Of a stretch of 64,000 nt of DNA, positions 45,872 through 57,521 are shown piece by piece (positions within the stretch are counted from its first letter, which is position 1; every line of letters starts with the position of its first letter). Source of the DNA: Dichetophora obliterata. Taxonomy: Eukaryota; Arthropoda; Insecta; Diptera; Sciomyzidae. A program made the translations under genes and the position numbers. The notes under the pieces were generated by a model. The model was not told the origin of the DNA. It saw only the letters and a list, made by a program, of their open reading frames with translations, and did not search any database. Location of the stretch: positions 119,515,720 to 119,579,719 of the forward strand of contig OY986438.1 of the NCBI GenBank assembly GCA_963920525.1, written 5' to 3'.

Positions 45872-46109
45872 TTTTTCTTTACTTGCCCGACTTTTAATGT
45901 GAGCTCGTTTTTATAGGTTTGTTTCGATTTAAATTTGTTTCACCGTTATGTTCAAATTTTTTAGTTATGGTTCTGTTTAATTTTGCTCACCAAAAATTAA
46001 CGTTTTAAAAAAAATATATATATTTCAATATTCTTCAAACATTTTCATTTCTGAAATCAATGCGAAAGTGCTAAGAAATGCCTGCCCGACTTTCGTTGTG
46101 AGCCACTGT
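45473..46109 (-). mobile_element. Truncated Tc1-like element with direct-repeat end
   Basis: The right end is CAGTGGCTCACAACGAAAGT (minus strand) followed outside by TA at 46110-46111. A second copy of the motif, GAGCTCACATTAAAAGTCGG-like, lies 200 bp inside (about 45883-45906), again an IR/DR pattern. Only the N-terminal part of the transposase remains; the other end is not found. Confidence 0.6.
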
Positions 46110-46114
46110 ATACA

Positions 46115-46780
46115 CAAAAACGCCCATTCAAAAAAATGGAAATTCCACCAAGCAGGTTTGAACATATTCATATGAATCTGGTGGGACCGCTCGAATATAT
46201 ATATTATCGAATATATCGAATGATTTTCGATATATGTTAACAATCATAGATAGACATACACGTTGCCCGGAAAGTATCTTACCTCTAAAAAGTATTTTTG
46301 CACAAACTGTAGGAAACTGTTGGTGTTCCTCTTACTATCACTGTCGATCTAGGTACTCAATTTACATCAAAATTCTTCAGTGAATTAGCAAAATTACTAG
46401 GTGTACACAAAATTCACACTTCGTCCTTTCATTCACAATCAAACGGATAGATAGAACATTTTCATTGACAACTCAAGACGTCTATTGTATGCTCAGAAGA
46501 TTCCGTAGAGTAGTTAAAATGTTTGCCTTGGATACTTCATGGCTTACGAACTGCAATAAAAGAAGATTTAAATTGTTCTTCTGCAGAGTTGGATTGCGGT
46601 CAAACTTTAAAGTTACCAGGGGAATTAGTTGTTCCAAATAATGATAATATAAGCACGGATCATACTCTTGAAAAATTAAGCGAACCTTTTTCCCACATAC
46701 GTTTAAAAATTGTCCGTCATAATAATGATAAAAGTCACATTCCAAAATCGCTGCCCACATTGTTCTTAGAATTTTTTCTT
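46115..46780 (+). pseudogene. Ty3/Gypsy-type integrase relic
   Basis: Scattered + frames hold an integrase core: RFEHIHMNLVGPL (the usual first Asp is Asn here), RHTRCPES, VDLGTQFTSKFFSELAKLLG (second Asp) and HSQSNG-stop-IEHFH (with the Glu). LHGLRTAIKEDLNCSSAEL and KLPGELVVP with HTLEKLSEPFSHIR follow, the C-terminal part of pol. No long terminal repeats, gag or env-like reading frame are visible. It is an old, inactive fragment with many stops and frameshifts, adjoining a Tc1 end. Confidence 0.7.
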
Positions 46781-46984
46781 GTTTTACTTTCCTTTTTACT
46801 TGTTTTTATTTCTTATAAAAAAAAATCATATAGGTTTGATGTATTCAAAATTTTAATAATAAAAAAGATACTTCAAAATATTAGCAATAAAAAATACATA
46901 TTATACAAAATAATATTAATTAATGTCAAGAACAAATATATGTTGTTATAAAATAAATATTTACAAAATATATACCACTATACA

Positions 46985-49535
46985 TTAGACTGGTCCTTAT
47001 TCGTATGGATAAAAAAAATTTCGTTTGTTTTTCTTGAGCACCCTTTTATTTTAATCCTATACATAAAAAACGCATAAAAAAGTTACAACGAAATTGGACT
47101 AACTTATTAACACGTGCTGCCAGCTAAAAATTATCTACTACACATGAGAAAAAAAGATAAAACAGCAATTCCATTCCATTCCTTACTGAATGACCATATC
47201 CGATTTGGGTGAATTTTTGCATGGAGCATCACTGAAGGAAATAAAAAACTTCATTTAAAAAAAAATGCTACAGTTATTTTTGGCGGAGTTACAGGTTGCA
47301 CAAAATTGAAAAAAATCGGCAAAAACGTAGAAAATCGAGTTTTACTATAATTTATATCTCAATTACTTCTTAACTGAATGTTAAGTTTTAAATACCGTTG
47401 GAAAGGTAGTTAAACGCACTTTAATTTAAAAAATATTTCTTAAATTTTGGCGGTTGGGGACTCCATCCCTTACGGTAAAGTAGTTAAATTCGATGTAGGA
47501 GTGCAAGGAACACAATTTAAAAAATTTTAATAATTTGTATCTTAAAGCTAGCAAAACTACCTTTTCAACAATATAAAAATGATGGTGGGAACTTAATGGG
47601 TTCGTCAGATACGGAACATCTCATGTTAACATCTTAGTAAACATCTGAAATTATTTCAAATGACCATATCTCATGAACCCACTGAGTCTCCACCCTAACT
47701 TTGATATTGTTTAACAGGTAATTTTGCCAGCTTTATATTTATAATTTGTTATTTTTAAATGGTGTTCCTCGAACCCCTTTTTCGAGATCAATTACCTTAC
47801 CACAATTAATTACCTTTAAAACGGTAGTTCAAACTTAACATTCGATTAACATATGTTAGTAAAAATCTTTTTTCGGCGTTTTTGCAGATTTTTTCAATTT
47901 TGGAAGTAAAATGTTTTAAAAAATTTAAATACGTTTAAAATCGTGGTATTTTAAAACATGGTATTTAACATGGTATTTTAAAAAGATTCTTTAAAACATA
48001 GTTTTGTTCAAAAATATATGAAGAATCAAAATTGAGAAAATTACCCTCGGTACCACTTGCACTGATGAGCAAGATATAAAACCAGACATTCATCAGAAAC
48101 CAGAGATCATTTATTTGAAAAAGTTAAAAAATTGCATTTATGCAATGTATATGCAACAAAAAATGTATATGGACATTTCCGCCAAAAGGTCTACCTCGAC
48201 TGAAAAATAAAATGCTACTTAACATGCTTTTAAGCCTCGATAATAGAGACAAAAATGTTTAAGTTTTATTGTAAGAGTAAAGAGAGCTGATCTCATTTTG
48301 AATTTGAAAAAATGGCAGCCAACATGATGGAATGGCAACAAAAGTTAAAAAATGGTGAAAAAAGTTGAAAAAATTTAACGAAAGTTAAAATTTTGTAAGT
48401 ATATCAAATCTCGTATAAATCAAAGTTGAATTAAATTTTTTTTAGTTTTCGATAGCAATGGTCCTGAATTACACTTTATATGTTTTTATAGTTCAATTAA
48501 ATAAATGAAAATATGAAATATTTGCACTTTTTTGAAGGGAAAAATCTGTCACATAACGTATATCACGTAACGTATCATATTATGGTTTGTATAAAAATAA
48601 TTAAAAAATATTTTTCAACTAAGCAATTATGAATATGTAGCAACATTATTCCAGAAAAAAAATTTAAAAAACTTTCAAGTATTAAAATATTAAAAAAATT
48701 TCATAGACAAATTCGTGCAAACTTTGCGAATTTTTTCGTTGATATTGTTGCAGGTAAAAACCACTTCTATTTTGTGTCACGTAACATATCATTTTTGGTT
48801 TCTTCTATCTAAGAGCCGAGCTTTTAGCAACTCTTAGCTTTTACACCTTGTATAGTGCGCTTAGTAAACTATTGAAAAATCAAAATAAGAAAACTGTAAG
48901 TTTAATTATTCTTTGTTTTTCCACTCATTAAAGTCGTACGACTGTCACGTGCGTAGCTACGGAAATGCTCGTAAGCAAAAAATATGCATTTTATAATTCA
49001 CCAAATTTATCGAAAAACGTTAACACTATAATCAATACCAACAAAATTTAGACAATCAGATAACAATCAAAAATTCTGTGCTATCTCGAGTGTACTTTAG
49101 ATTCGAGTATCCTTCCCACAGGACATTGTGGATAAAAATCCAGAGTGGCATCTCGTTTGACAAGATATTGTTAGTGAAAGTCTATATTTACTTTTGCTTT
49201 AAGACATACATAGTTTTTCTAAAAAAATCATAGCATTTTGAGATCGTTGTTTTTTTACTGTTTTCACAAAAACAATTTTGTCCTTGCGGAAGGGAAAGAC
49301 ATTTTTTTTTCCTAAATTTTTTTTGGGAGATTTTGACCACCCAATGCATCTTTTCAGACCTCTTAGGATGTGAAATTCGAAAAAATTGTGATTCGATACG
49401 CCCTAATGCTCATTCAGTTGCATTGCCTCTGTGTAAACTTCAACCTCTGTGTAAACTTCAAAGGGACTTATTTTTAGACGCTAAGGATAAAAAAAATCGC
49501 GTGCTCAACAATTTCTAAAATAAGGACCACCCTAC
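46985..49535. mobile_element. Possible 2.5-kb non-coding TIR element
   Basis: GACTGGTCCTTATT at the left and the inverse of GGGTGGTCCTTATT at the right face each other; TTTTTTTATCC and TGAGCAC also recur inside both ends. TA adjoins both ends. The interior is AT-rich without protein-like frames. A direct duplication CCTCTGTGTAAACTTCAA occurs twice at about 49426-49461. Boundaries and class are uncertain. Confidence 0.35.
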
Positions 49536-49659
49536 TATGCATGCATATTTCTCTTTTTGGACTCAGAAAAATTTTCCACATTATTATTGTTTTGCTTCTA
49601 TTACAAGAACGTTTTTGTGACAATAACGGCAAGCAGAACATCTTCTAGATTGAAAAGTT

Positions 49660-49810
49660 ATGCAAGGACTTTTCTTGTGATACCCATACTGCTTACGTAG
49701 ACGAGAAAACTACTATTTTTAATTTGTCCATTTTTCCAACTTTGGCCCTTATACATAGCTTCTAACCAATTGCGAGCGACCCATATTTTCAGATTTGGAT
49801 TTAGGTAAAA
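49660..49810. repeat. Dispersed repeat shared with 63660-63800
   Basis: GATACCCAT, TTTAGTCC/TTTGTCCATTTTTCCAAC, TATA-CTTCTAACC-AA and CAGATTT/AATCTGAAA-type words appear in the same order and orientation in both places. Function unknown; probably parts of one transposon family. Confidence 0.4.
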
Positions 49811-49914
49811 AAAAAATTAATTGAGAGTTTTTGATATTTTTGATTTATTCCAAATTGTTTTAGGCCGCTCTCAAAAATTTTAAATATTTTCCTCCACCGA
49901 ATTCTATAAGCACA

Positions 49915-50266
49915 CAGTAAAAAATTGGGGTGTAAATTATATCTTTTTTATAACATTTGTGTGGTATAAACTTATTGTATTCCAAATAATTTATAAATTT
50001 TATAACACTCAATATTACAAAACTTATAAAACAAATATAATTTAAAAATTTTATATGGATATCATGTGTAAATCAAAACACACTCTGGTTCGAAAGTAAA
50101 TTTACCGAAATCGAGAAATTTTAAAATATAGTGGTTTCGATTGGTCTGACGAGAAAAATGGTCTGGAAAAATGTATAAGATTTGATGGTATAACTTTTAA
50201 AACATTTTTGTTTTGGATTTATATGTACACCAAATAGTATAAAATTTATCCTCATATTTTTTACTG
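49915..50266. mobile_element. MITE with CAGTAAAAAAT termini
   Basis: CAGTAAAAAATTGGGGTGTA at the left and the inverse of CAGTAAAAAATATGAGGATA at the right align over about 25 bp with gaps or mismatches. No clean target duplication. Non-coding, 352 bp. Confidence 0.4.
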
Positions 50267-51430
50267 AGCAAGAAGCCAATTAAAAATTTTTAAAAAATTG
50301 GATATTAACTTGTTTAAATTTTTTTTCTTTAAATGAGCAAAAAAATTATTTCAAAATTGACATCTTGCTTTTGCTTATTGTTTTACCTAAATTAAAGCAT
50401 TAAAAAAAAATTATGATAAAGAAAAAAATTTTTATTTTTAAATAAAAAAGTATTAAATTCTCAAATATCGCCTGACACTTTTTGACTTATTTACGCGCGT
50501 AAACAGAAAAAAGTGCCGAATTTTACGACTAATCGCCCAATCAGACAACGGTTATAATCACATTCATTTACGTTTGACTTGCGAGGCAAAATGCCTCAAA
50601 ATTTTTATATAATTTTTTTTTTCTAAACCAACTATACTTTATGTCTATGATCCAATTAAAAAATTTTATGATTTTTTTATTGTTGCAGTGATGTATAAAC
50701 ATTTTTTAGTATGCTAATCATGTGAGAGAGAAAAAAACAGATCATTAGTAACTGATATATGTTAGATTAATGAGTAACATTTGATGTTTTCGGCTTTAAA
50801 TAGATGAGATAATAAAGTTTTTATGTATTTTTGTGAGCTAAGCATTAAAATGCTCAAAGAAGTCTTAAATAACGCATCATCAATGAAAAGGCTTTATCTT
50901 AGCTTGAAAATAAAGATGAGGCTTTGTCTAAGTTTTAAACTTAAGAATAGAGCTTAAGTTTTGATTAAGGTTGATACATGTTTTTCAATGTAGTGACAAA
51001 ATTTAGGAGTTTTTTTATATAAATATTTTATATATGTTTTATGTATACAAACCCATTGAACACACTTTTTTTATTTCAGAACGCTGCAAATACAATTTGG
51101 TTAAAAGTTTTAATATAATATTATTCTAGTTAAAACCGATATGCACTATTTTTAGTTAGTAGGATTTAATACCTTTTTTTATTTTCTATGATGTTTATGA
51201 TTTTTTTTTTATTCACTTTTTGGGCACTTTTAAACATTTGGGTTTATAAAAGTCACATTTTTAGTTTTCAATATGCGTTAAAGTTGAAAATCGGCTCTCC
51301 AAGAGCACGGTATGAAGTTCCTACAATTTCATAAAATAACGTAGGAACTCTATACCTCGCTTATGGCAAAAAGCAGACATACTATTTTAGTTGTTGTTCT
51401 TTTATAATTTTGAAATTTTTGAAACGTTTC
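50267..51430. other. AT-rich DNA, no gene recognised
   Basis: One more balanced patch at 50475-50600 contains the inverted words GAGGCAAAATGCCTC. No transposon or coding evidence. Confidence 0.35.
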
Positions 51431-51449
51431 ATTAAGCATTGTTTTCATA

Positions 51450-51741
51450 TCACACACTAGAGTCACAGGTTCTTTCACAGTTCATTTTGCAGGTAAAAGC
51501 AAAACGTTTTTTAGGTCCAACGTCGTCAATAGCAGCTTTGTTGTAAAACACAAACATGCAAATTGGTTCAGTGAAGCTCTTTCGCGGGATGTGTTTATTA
51601 TTATTAATGATGGAGGAGCCCACCGAGTTTCTAGCAAAGAAACAGTCTCGCCACAGCATAGCTGAGCAAATTAAGCGCGAACACACCCTTTTTTTACGTG
51701 CGAGCTTGTATGAGTGCGATTTGGTGTTGACTGTTGAATAG
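51450..51741. other. Less AT-rich stretch with overlapping short frames
   Basis: On the + strand a 61-residue frame (51556-51741) includes MEEPTEFLAKKQSRHSIAEQ, and on the minus strand a 78-residue frame (51686-51450) includes AIDDVGPKKRFAFTCKMNCE. Both have ordinary protein composition, neither is recognised, and both cannot easily be real. This is the upstream edge of the gene-like region. Confidence 0.2.
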
Positions 51742-52341
51742 AGTTGCGTTGTTCAAATATTATTACTGTACTTGTTAACGTTTACTTTTGAGAACTCAAA
51801 AACAAACAATTTTTTTTTAAAAAACAGGCAAACAAAAACGCGATAAGCAACACAAAGGTTAATTTAGCAATTACTTGGTTTAACAAGCCAAAAATGGGCT
51901 CTTAATTAATGAGAGCGTTTTCTGTGTTAACACTGTAAATTTAATATTAGCAAAATGTGCTGCATTAGCAAATGCTGCATTTTATCAATTTTCACATTTT
52001 TTTTAAATATTTCTTGGGAAATGTGCTTCATTTGAAGCACACTTCTGCCCTAAGAGCACACAGTACTTGAAACATTTTATATTTTCAACTTGCAATTGAC
52101 GCGAGCAACTTCCGGCCGTTACGTTTAGCACAAAGAGGCACACTGCAGCCGTTATTGCAGCAAGTTGCTGCAACAATTTGTTCCGAATCACAGTTAGAAA
52201 GATTTAGCATTAGCCGTATTAAAACGTATCCGACCAACTAATGTTAAACAAACGCTGCGTACAACGTACGATAAGCAACTGAACGCCACAATCACGCGCA
52301 GTGCGCCAACAACTCTGGTGAATGACGACGACGACGATGAT

Positions 52342-52380
52342 GTTGCTGCTGCTGCTGCTGCTGCTACTGCTGTTGCTGCA
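52342..52380. repeat. (CTG)n-type microsatellite
   Basis: Nine to ten CTG/CTA/TTG triplets next to a (GAC)n run at 52326-52340, inside the gene-like region. Confidence 0.8.
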
Positions 52381-52987
52381 GATTCTGACGAGTGCGCATA
52401 CGAACAAAACGAGTGAATGGCAACAAATCGTAACGCAAACGACTGAACAACCGCAACTGATCGAATAAACGAGGAAACGATATGCTAGTCACAGCAACTA
52501 GAATCCAAAAATCCAGTCGCTCAACCCAACGAATGCAACGAATAAGACGACGATTACGTTGCTGTTGCCGTCAAAGCAAAGAAACGAGCTAATAACACAA
52601 ACCAAAGAAAACAATATACTAAGAAACAAGCACACGATTAACGTTAGATCGAGAAAAAGTGCCGTTCCGAACACATGCTCGAGTGTGGCCAACTAACGAA
52701 AGACTAGCTAGTGCAGCGGCAACACAACGTTAGACAGTCACTCCAACTGCGCTGTTGAGCTCCAAACGCGGCAGAGCAGTAACGTGCCAGAAAAAAAACT
52801 GGCTGCCAGACTTGAGTTTAATCTTTTGCGCTTAAAGAGCTCTAAGCCGCAGTCGCTTTGTCGACATCAACGATAACGACGAGCCAGAAATAATAAAAAA
52901 ACAATTTACGATAAAAATTTGTTAGTAGCAGCAGCACCAGAACCAGAGTCAGACAAAGCAAAATAACAACAGTAAATATAAAGCGCG

Positions 52988-53014
52988 CATACACACACAC
53001 ACACACGCACACTG
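52988..53014. repeat. (AC)n microsatellite
   Basis: About eleven AC units with one CGC interruption, inside the putative 5' leader. Confidence 0.85.
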
Positions 53015-53875
53015 GCGAACGTGAGCGACGGGCACAAACTGTGCTCATGAGTCAAAAGAAGTGAACATTCCAAAGCGGGCGGGCATCAACTCCACAATAT
53101 CAACGACGACGTACGTGCAAAAGAATTCGAAACTGGAAAGACGGCAAGCAACAATATAAAAACAACGAGAGCGGCGGTAGCAGCAGCATACAAGTGCATT
53201 TCCCGAAAAAATACTGACAAACACAAAGCAACGCACGACGCAAGCACTTCCAGTGCACACAGCTATGGCTACAAAACTACAAAACCTAACGGGCTCCATT
53301 GGAATTAGCCAATGCAAGCTCTTTCAAATTTATTTCTCAAATCAGTTTTTTGTTGGCCGCCACGCTTACGTTGGATGCGGAACGTACAACTTTAGTCAAG
53401 TTGTTGGCGTAAGCGAAATACACACGAGCCAACTTCAAAGCGTGAACCTGCAACGTATGCAGTTGTCGAAAGACTGTGCGAGCATTCACAGCCATAGCTG
53501 TGCAATAGGCTTCGGAAATTCGGTGCTCATTTAGTGGTTGGTAGGTTAAATGAAAAAACCACTGTTTCTTTACTCACGGTGGTGGCTTCAAGCAACACGT
53601 TTACCTTCTTGGCTGATTTTTTAAGTAAAATCAAGCCATTTGTTAAGACTAACAGCGAATAGCTAAAGAGACATTCAAGAGAATTCAAGAGAATGTGCGC
53701 GAAAGTGGCAACAAGACTGAAGCCTACAGAGGAGATTGAGCAAAAAAACTGCGCGAAAACGCAGCTGCGAAGCATCTGAGTATTTGAACAACAAACAGGC
53801 AAAGAGAGAGAGAGAGTACTCGAGAAAGACTTACAGGAGCAGCATTAGAGAAAGTTTACTGAAATCTACTATAAC

Positions 53876-53923
53876 ATGGATACTTGGAAGAACGTAGTAT
53901 CAATATTCGTGCATATATTATGT
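53876..53923 (+). CDS. Candidate first coding exon with signal-peptide-like start
   Basis: ATG at 53876 lies in an AACATGG context, a good match to the insect start consensus. The frame encodes MDTWKNVVSIFVHILC, in which residues 7-16 are hydrophobic, like the start of a signal peptide. A strong donor GTAAGA begins at 53924, right after the sixteenth codon (phase 0). Without splicing the frame stops about 20 codons later. The gene cannot be identified from 16 residues. The rest would lie beyond the window or in exons I did not recognise. The next 10 kb look like intron filled with transposons. Confidence 0.42.
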
Positions 53924-53929
53924 GTAAGA
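53924..53929 (+). promoter_or_regulatory. Putative 5' splice donor GTAAGA
   Basis: TGT|GTAAGA follows the candidate signal-peptide exon and matches the fly donor consensus. Confidence 0.42.
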
Positions 53930-54930
53930 AACAGAGTGTTTCACAGCGAGAGAAAGAGGTAGTAACGCACCCATTTGCACCTTAAAACAAATCCACATTA
54001 TTTTTAAAGTGTAAAAATTAAGTCTACTGATGTGTTTACGGATTAGCTGACTTCGAAACGAAAATTTACATGAATAATATTTTGGAGAAAACAGACTGTT
54101 TCTTTGGAAGAGATTTTTTGCGACGCGTCATCAAAACTTGATACGTAATCAATGAGTGCTTTGCTTACCAAGAGTTTAGGGAAAACACAATTCTACAAAA
54201 AATATTTAGTATAATAAGCTCAAGAGAACAATTGTGGTAACCTTCACTTTGACACCAATAAAAAGTTATTGTAATTATAAAAAGTAAAAATAGTTACATA
54301 CGTTAACAGTGGTCTTACACGTAAAGTGATGGTTATATAGATAGCACTAAAGGACTCTTAGAAAAGTGATATTAAAGCTAACCAGCAAACTTAATAAGCA
54401 CAAAAGCAATATTGATAAGTTTCCTAAACAATTGATAATTAAGCGTCATAATTCAGATTTTGACATAAAAAACCAATAAACGGAATAAAATACAATCGCA
54501 AAAGGAGCAACAAACAGTTTTATTCGTTAAAAGAAAATATAGAACACTTAAAAGAATTTGCAAAAGTGAGTCCAAAATCGAATTCTTCAAAACCATTTAA
54601 GTATTCAATTTTTCACGAGTAATAACATTTTATCTGCGTTTATTATCACACTCATTTGATAATATACTGCAAATATATCGCAACTGAAATAACGAAGCAT
54701 CAATTTATATTTTTTAATTCTTGTACGTTTAGTAAATATTTGGATGGTACAAAATAAAAAATTAATAAGTTGTCTTGACATTCATGCAAGCAATACCAGT
54801 CAGAATCATTCAAGACAACTTTTAAAAACAAGAATATTTATTAGAATTTTAGATATGACTCAAATTTTTGTAAATATTCTGGAAAACTAACAAAGTATCA
54901 GTTTATATGATTAATTTTGATAATTTCTTT
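53930..54930. other. Putative intron 1, no gene recognised
   Basis: A-rich + strand, gradually returning to AT-rich background. There is an AG run at about 53804-53817 just upstream of the exon. No transposon termini were seen in this kilobase. Confidence 0.35.
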
Positions 54931-54949
54931 GACAAAAATTGTTGAATAC

Positions 54950-55095
54950 TGATTTTGCTGGTAGCACATTCGCCTCAGGAGAAGCTTGTGAAAATAGACT
55001 GTTCCAGTTTTTTGCCAATAGGCACGAAAGTTTCTATGAGAGAGACACAATGAAGAAACAAAACAAAAGTTATCGAACAAAACTTTCCATTTTTG
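54950..55095 (+). pseudogene. Mariner-type transposase C-terminal relic
   Basis: The frame includes SGEACENRLFQFFANRHESF followed by YERDTMKK. The FFxxRxExFYERGIMKLPxKW layout is the C-terminal end of mariner-type transposases. The catalytic part is missing. Confidence 0.5.
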
Positions 55096-55212
55096 AAGTA
55101 AATTGGATCATTCTAAATATGCTTAATAAATCCTTAAATTTCTTGCAAAAAGAAAACATTACTTTTGACTGCACTCGATACATTATACGTTAAGCTGAAT
55201 TTTTAAGCCAGC

Positions 55213-55335
55213 CTCAAAGAAGGTGGCTATCAAATCAAGGTATTGATAGAAATGAAATGGCCGAAAGGCTAGCAATGAAAAGCGCGGGGCTGGTATCAGA
55301 GTTCATAGAACATGTACCAGGGATGGAATTATAGG
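55213..55335 (+). pseudogene. RNase H-like fragment of a non-LTR retrotransposon
   Basis: RRWLSNQGIDRNEMAERLAM matches the HxGIxGNExADxLA motif of retrotransposon RNase H domains with the His lost. It ends at a stop (55333-55335). No other part of the element is seen. Confidence 0.5.
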
Positions 55336-55758
55336 CACTATTGTATTATCTTCAGCACTTTCGAGATCACGACTTTAAGCACGTGCCTTTTCGGCACTAT
55401 TTCAATATCTCAGAATAACAAAAATTCAGGTTGCATGCAAATGTAATTTTTGATGCACCTTGCTGCTTACTTTGATATTTCCTTGTCCTTTTCGTTGCTG
55501 GTGAGGTTACTGGAACATAATTATTTGGCTAAATCCAATTACAAATCTTTCTAAAATTAATATGCAAAAAGTTGCATTGAACGCTGACATGCTACTTGAA
55601 AAAAGACTTGATAAGTTATCACAAATATGCCGTGGATCAGTTTGTGAATTATAGTAGCAATTAACAACATAAAGTTAAAAAATACAAAAACCTTCGCAAC
55701 CTGTTGGTTAAAATGAACTTTTTTATCTTATATATTTAAAAAATTGTTTACGAATTGA

Positions 55759-56130
55759 ATGACAAAATTCAGTCAGAGTACACTTGAATTCATATACTTT
55801 GTTCTCGAACTACATACAATCTATTTAGACAATTTTGCTGAATTTTTACTAAAAAAAGAAAATATTGATACATGTTCTTTAAATTCATTGAATTTAAACA
55901 ACATATACTGGTGGATGATGTTGATTATGGAACTACTGTCGAAATATTTTACAAGTCACAAAACATATCAGAATGTGAAATTTTAAAATTTAAAAGAGTT
56001 GTACTTGAGATTTATATTACTTTTTGTACTGACTTGACAAAAAGACTTGATTTCGATAGTGATATATTTTAACATGATTCTGTATTTTTCACCACAGCAA
56101 GTAGTCTTTGGTGAAAAGAACAACATTTTG
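55759..56130 (+). pseudogene. Possible hAT transposase relic
   Basis: The + frames read LELHTIYLDNFAEFLLKKEN and, from 55872, VDDVDYGTTVEIFYKSQN and KFKRVVLEIYITFCTDLTKR followed by LDFDSDIF. A long helical segment ending in a (K/R)RFxFDSxxF motif is common in the insertion domain of some hAT transposases. The assignment is tentative. Confidence 0.3.
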
Positions 56131-56220
56131 TCATTAGCTTACAGCCAAGGGAGTAAGCAGGATGAAAATTAGGGAAAGAAAGACCTAAGAAATTTGTTTA
56201 CCATATCTTTCATTCATGTA

Positions 56221-57519
56221 CAGGGTCCGCCATCTAACTTTTTTTTTCAACTAGTGCTTATTTCGTGAATGGTAACACTTAGCTCATGTCTGATTTGACA
56301 GATAATTAGTTTTATCCTTCCGCTAAACGAATATGGTTGTGTATACGCTTGAACAACGCTGGGAAATATTGCAACATTACTTTGAAAATCATGGTAATGT
56401 TGCAGAATGTGTGCGAAAATTGCGTACGGATTTTGGAAGAAAAGAAACACCGTCAGCTCCGTATTTTCGTTATCTTGTGAAAAAAGTGAAAGAAACTGGC
56501 ATCCTCAACGATAAACCAAAGCGTGAAAAGCCAAAAGCAGTGCATACACCCGAGAATATTGCTGCTGTGGCAGAAAGTGTGCGTAAAGCGCCATCAACAT
56601 CAATTCACCGTCGTTCTCAACAATTGAACATTTCGGAGACATCATTGAGACGAATTTTGCATAAAGACCTTGGTATGACGCCATAAAAAGTCCAATTGGT
56701 TCAGGAGTTGAAGCCAACTGACCATCCAATGCGTTTTCGCTTCGCTAAGTGGGCTTGCGATCGACTTACAGAAGATGCCGATTTTGCCAAAAAAATCATC
56801 TTTTCAGATGAAGCTCATTCTGATCTTGTCGGGTATGTAAACAAGCAAAATTGTCGCATTTGGGGCACACAAACCCGCACGCATACATTGAAAAGCCGCT
56901 GCACCCAAAACGAGTCACTGTTTGGTGCGGATTTTGGTCCAGAGGCATAATTGGGCCATTTTTCTTCGAAAATGAGAAAGGAGTGGGCGTTATAGTCAAT
57001 GGCGATCGTTATCGGGCCATGTTGAAAGAATTTTTGTTCACAAAAATTGAAGAGGAGGATATTGGCAACATTTGGTTTCAACAGAACGGCGCTACGTGCC
57101 ACACATCCGAAGTTGCACTCGATGTCTTGCGCCCTGTTTTTGAAGATCGCATTATCAGCCGCAGAGCTGATGTCGTTTGGCCACCTCGGAGCTGCGATTT
57201 GACACCGTTGGACTATTATTTGTGGGGTACCCTCAAAGATAAGTGTTACGCCGAAAAGCCAGAGACAATTGACGCTTTAAAGGACAATATTCGTGAAGCC
57301 GTTGGTGAAATACAGCTGCACACAATCGATAATGTGCTTAAAAATTGGACCGATCGTGTAGGCTACTGCATGGCCAGCCGAGGCAGCCATTTTAATGAAA
57401 TTATTTTTCATTATTAACCGGAAGGATTGTACTTTCAAATAAAAAAAGAAATTTTAAAAAATTTCCAGTATTTTTTTTATAAAATTTTCAAAAAAAAAAA
57501 AGTTATATGGCGGACCCTG
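56221..57519 (+). mobile_element. rosa-type (DD41D) mariner-like transposon, copy 2, full length
   Basis: Ends CAGGGTCCGCCATCTAAC and, reverse-complemented, CAGGGTCCGCCATATAAC, each followed by a T-run, with TA on both sides (56219-56220, 57520-57521). 1299 bp, no internal insertion. It is the uninterrupted reference for copy 1 and shows the empty CGACG site (about 56611-56615) of the Transib-like element. Confidence 0.93.
56333..57417 (+). pseudogene. rosa-type transposase, inactivated
   Basis: The gene starts MVVYTLEQRWEILQHYFENH with a helix-turn-helix in the first 100 residues. A TAA stop replaces Tyr at 56684-56686. The first Asp is in IIFSDEAHSD. A frameshift occurs near 56870. The second catalytic position is Asn in WFQQNGATCHT, a loss not seen in copy 1. 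LTPLDYYLWG carries the third Asp, and SRGSHFNEIIFHY ends the protein at 57417. Three independent lesions make it inactive, although the ends could still be mobilised. Confidence 0.93.
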
Positions 57520-57521
57520 TA

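Larger units (their letters stand above)
52000..53875 (+). other. Probable promoter and 5' untranslated exon of a host gene
   Basis: This is the only long stretch with near-balanced GC. From about 52250 the + strand is rich in A, C and G and poor in T, with AACGA, CAACA and GCAGC words, as in long fly 5' leaders. It holds a CTG/CAG run (52342-52380), an AC run (52988-53014) and AATATAAAAAC at about 53152, a possible TATA box. An open frame of 93 codons (53253-53534) may be an upstream ORF. No transposon termini lie inside. It leads into an ATG with a good context at 53876. Confidence 0.5.

Noticed and set aside
46115..46780. Complete endogenous retrovirus
   Set aside because: Only integrase and nearby pol pieces are seen, full of stops; no long terminal repeats, gag or envelope-like frame.
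52342..53014. CRISPR-like or regulatory array from CTG and AC repeats
   Set aside because: They are simple microsatellites; no spacer structure, and the genome is eukaryotic.
53045..53317. Cys-rich 90-residue minus-strand frame
   Set aside because: Antisense of the T-poor leader; Cys/Val/Phe richness follows from GCA/AAC words on the other strand.
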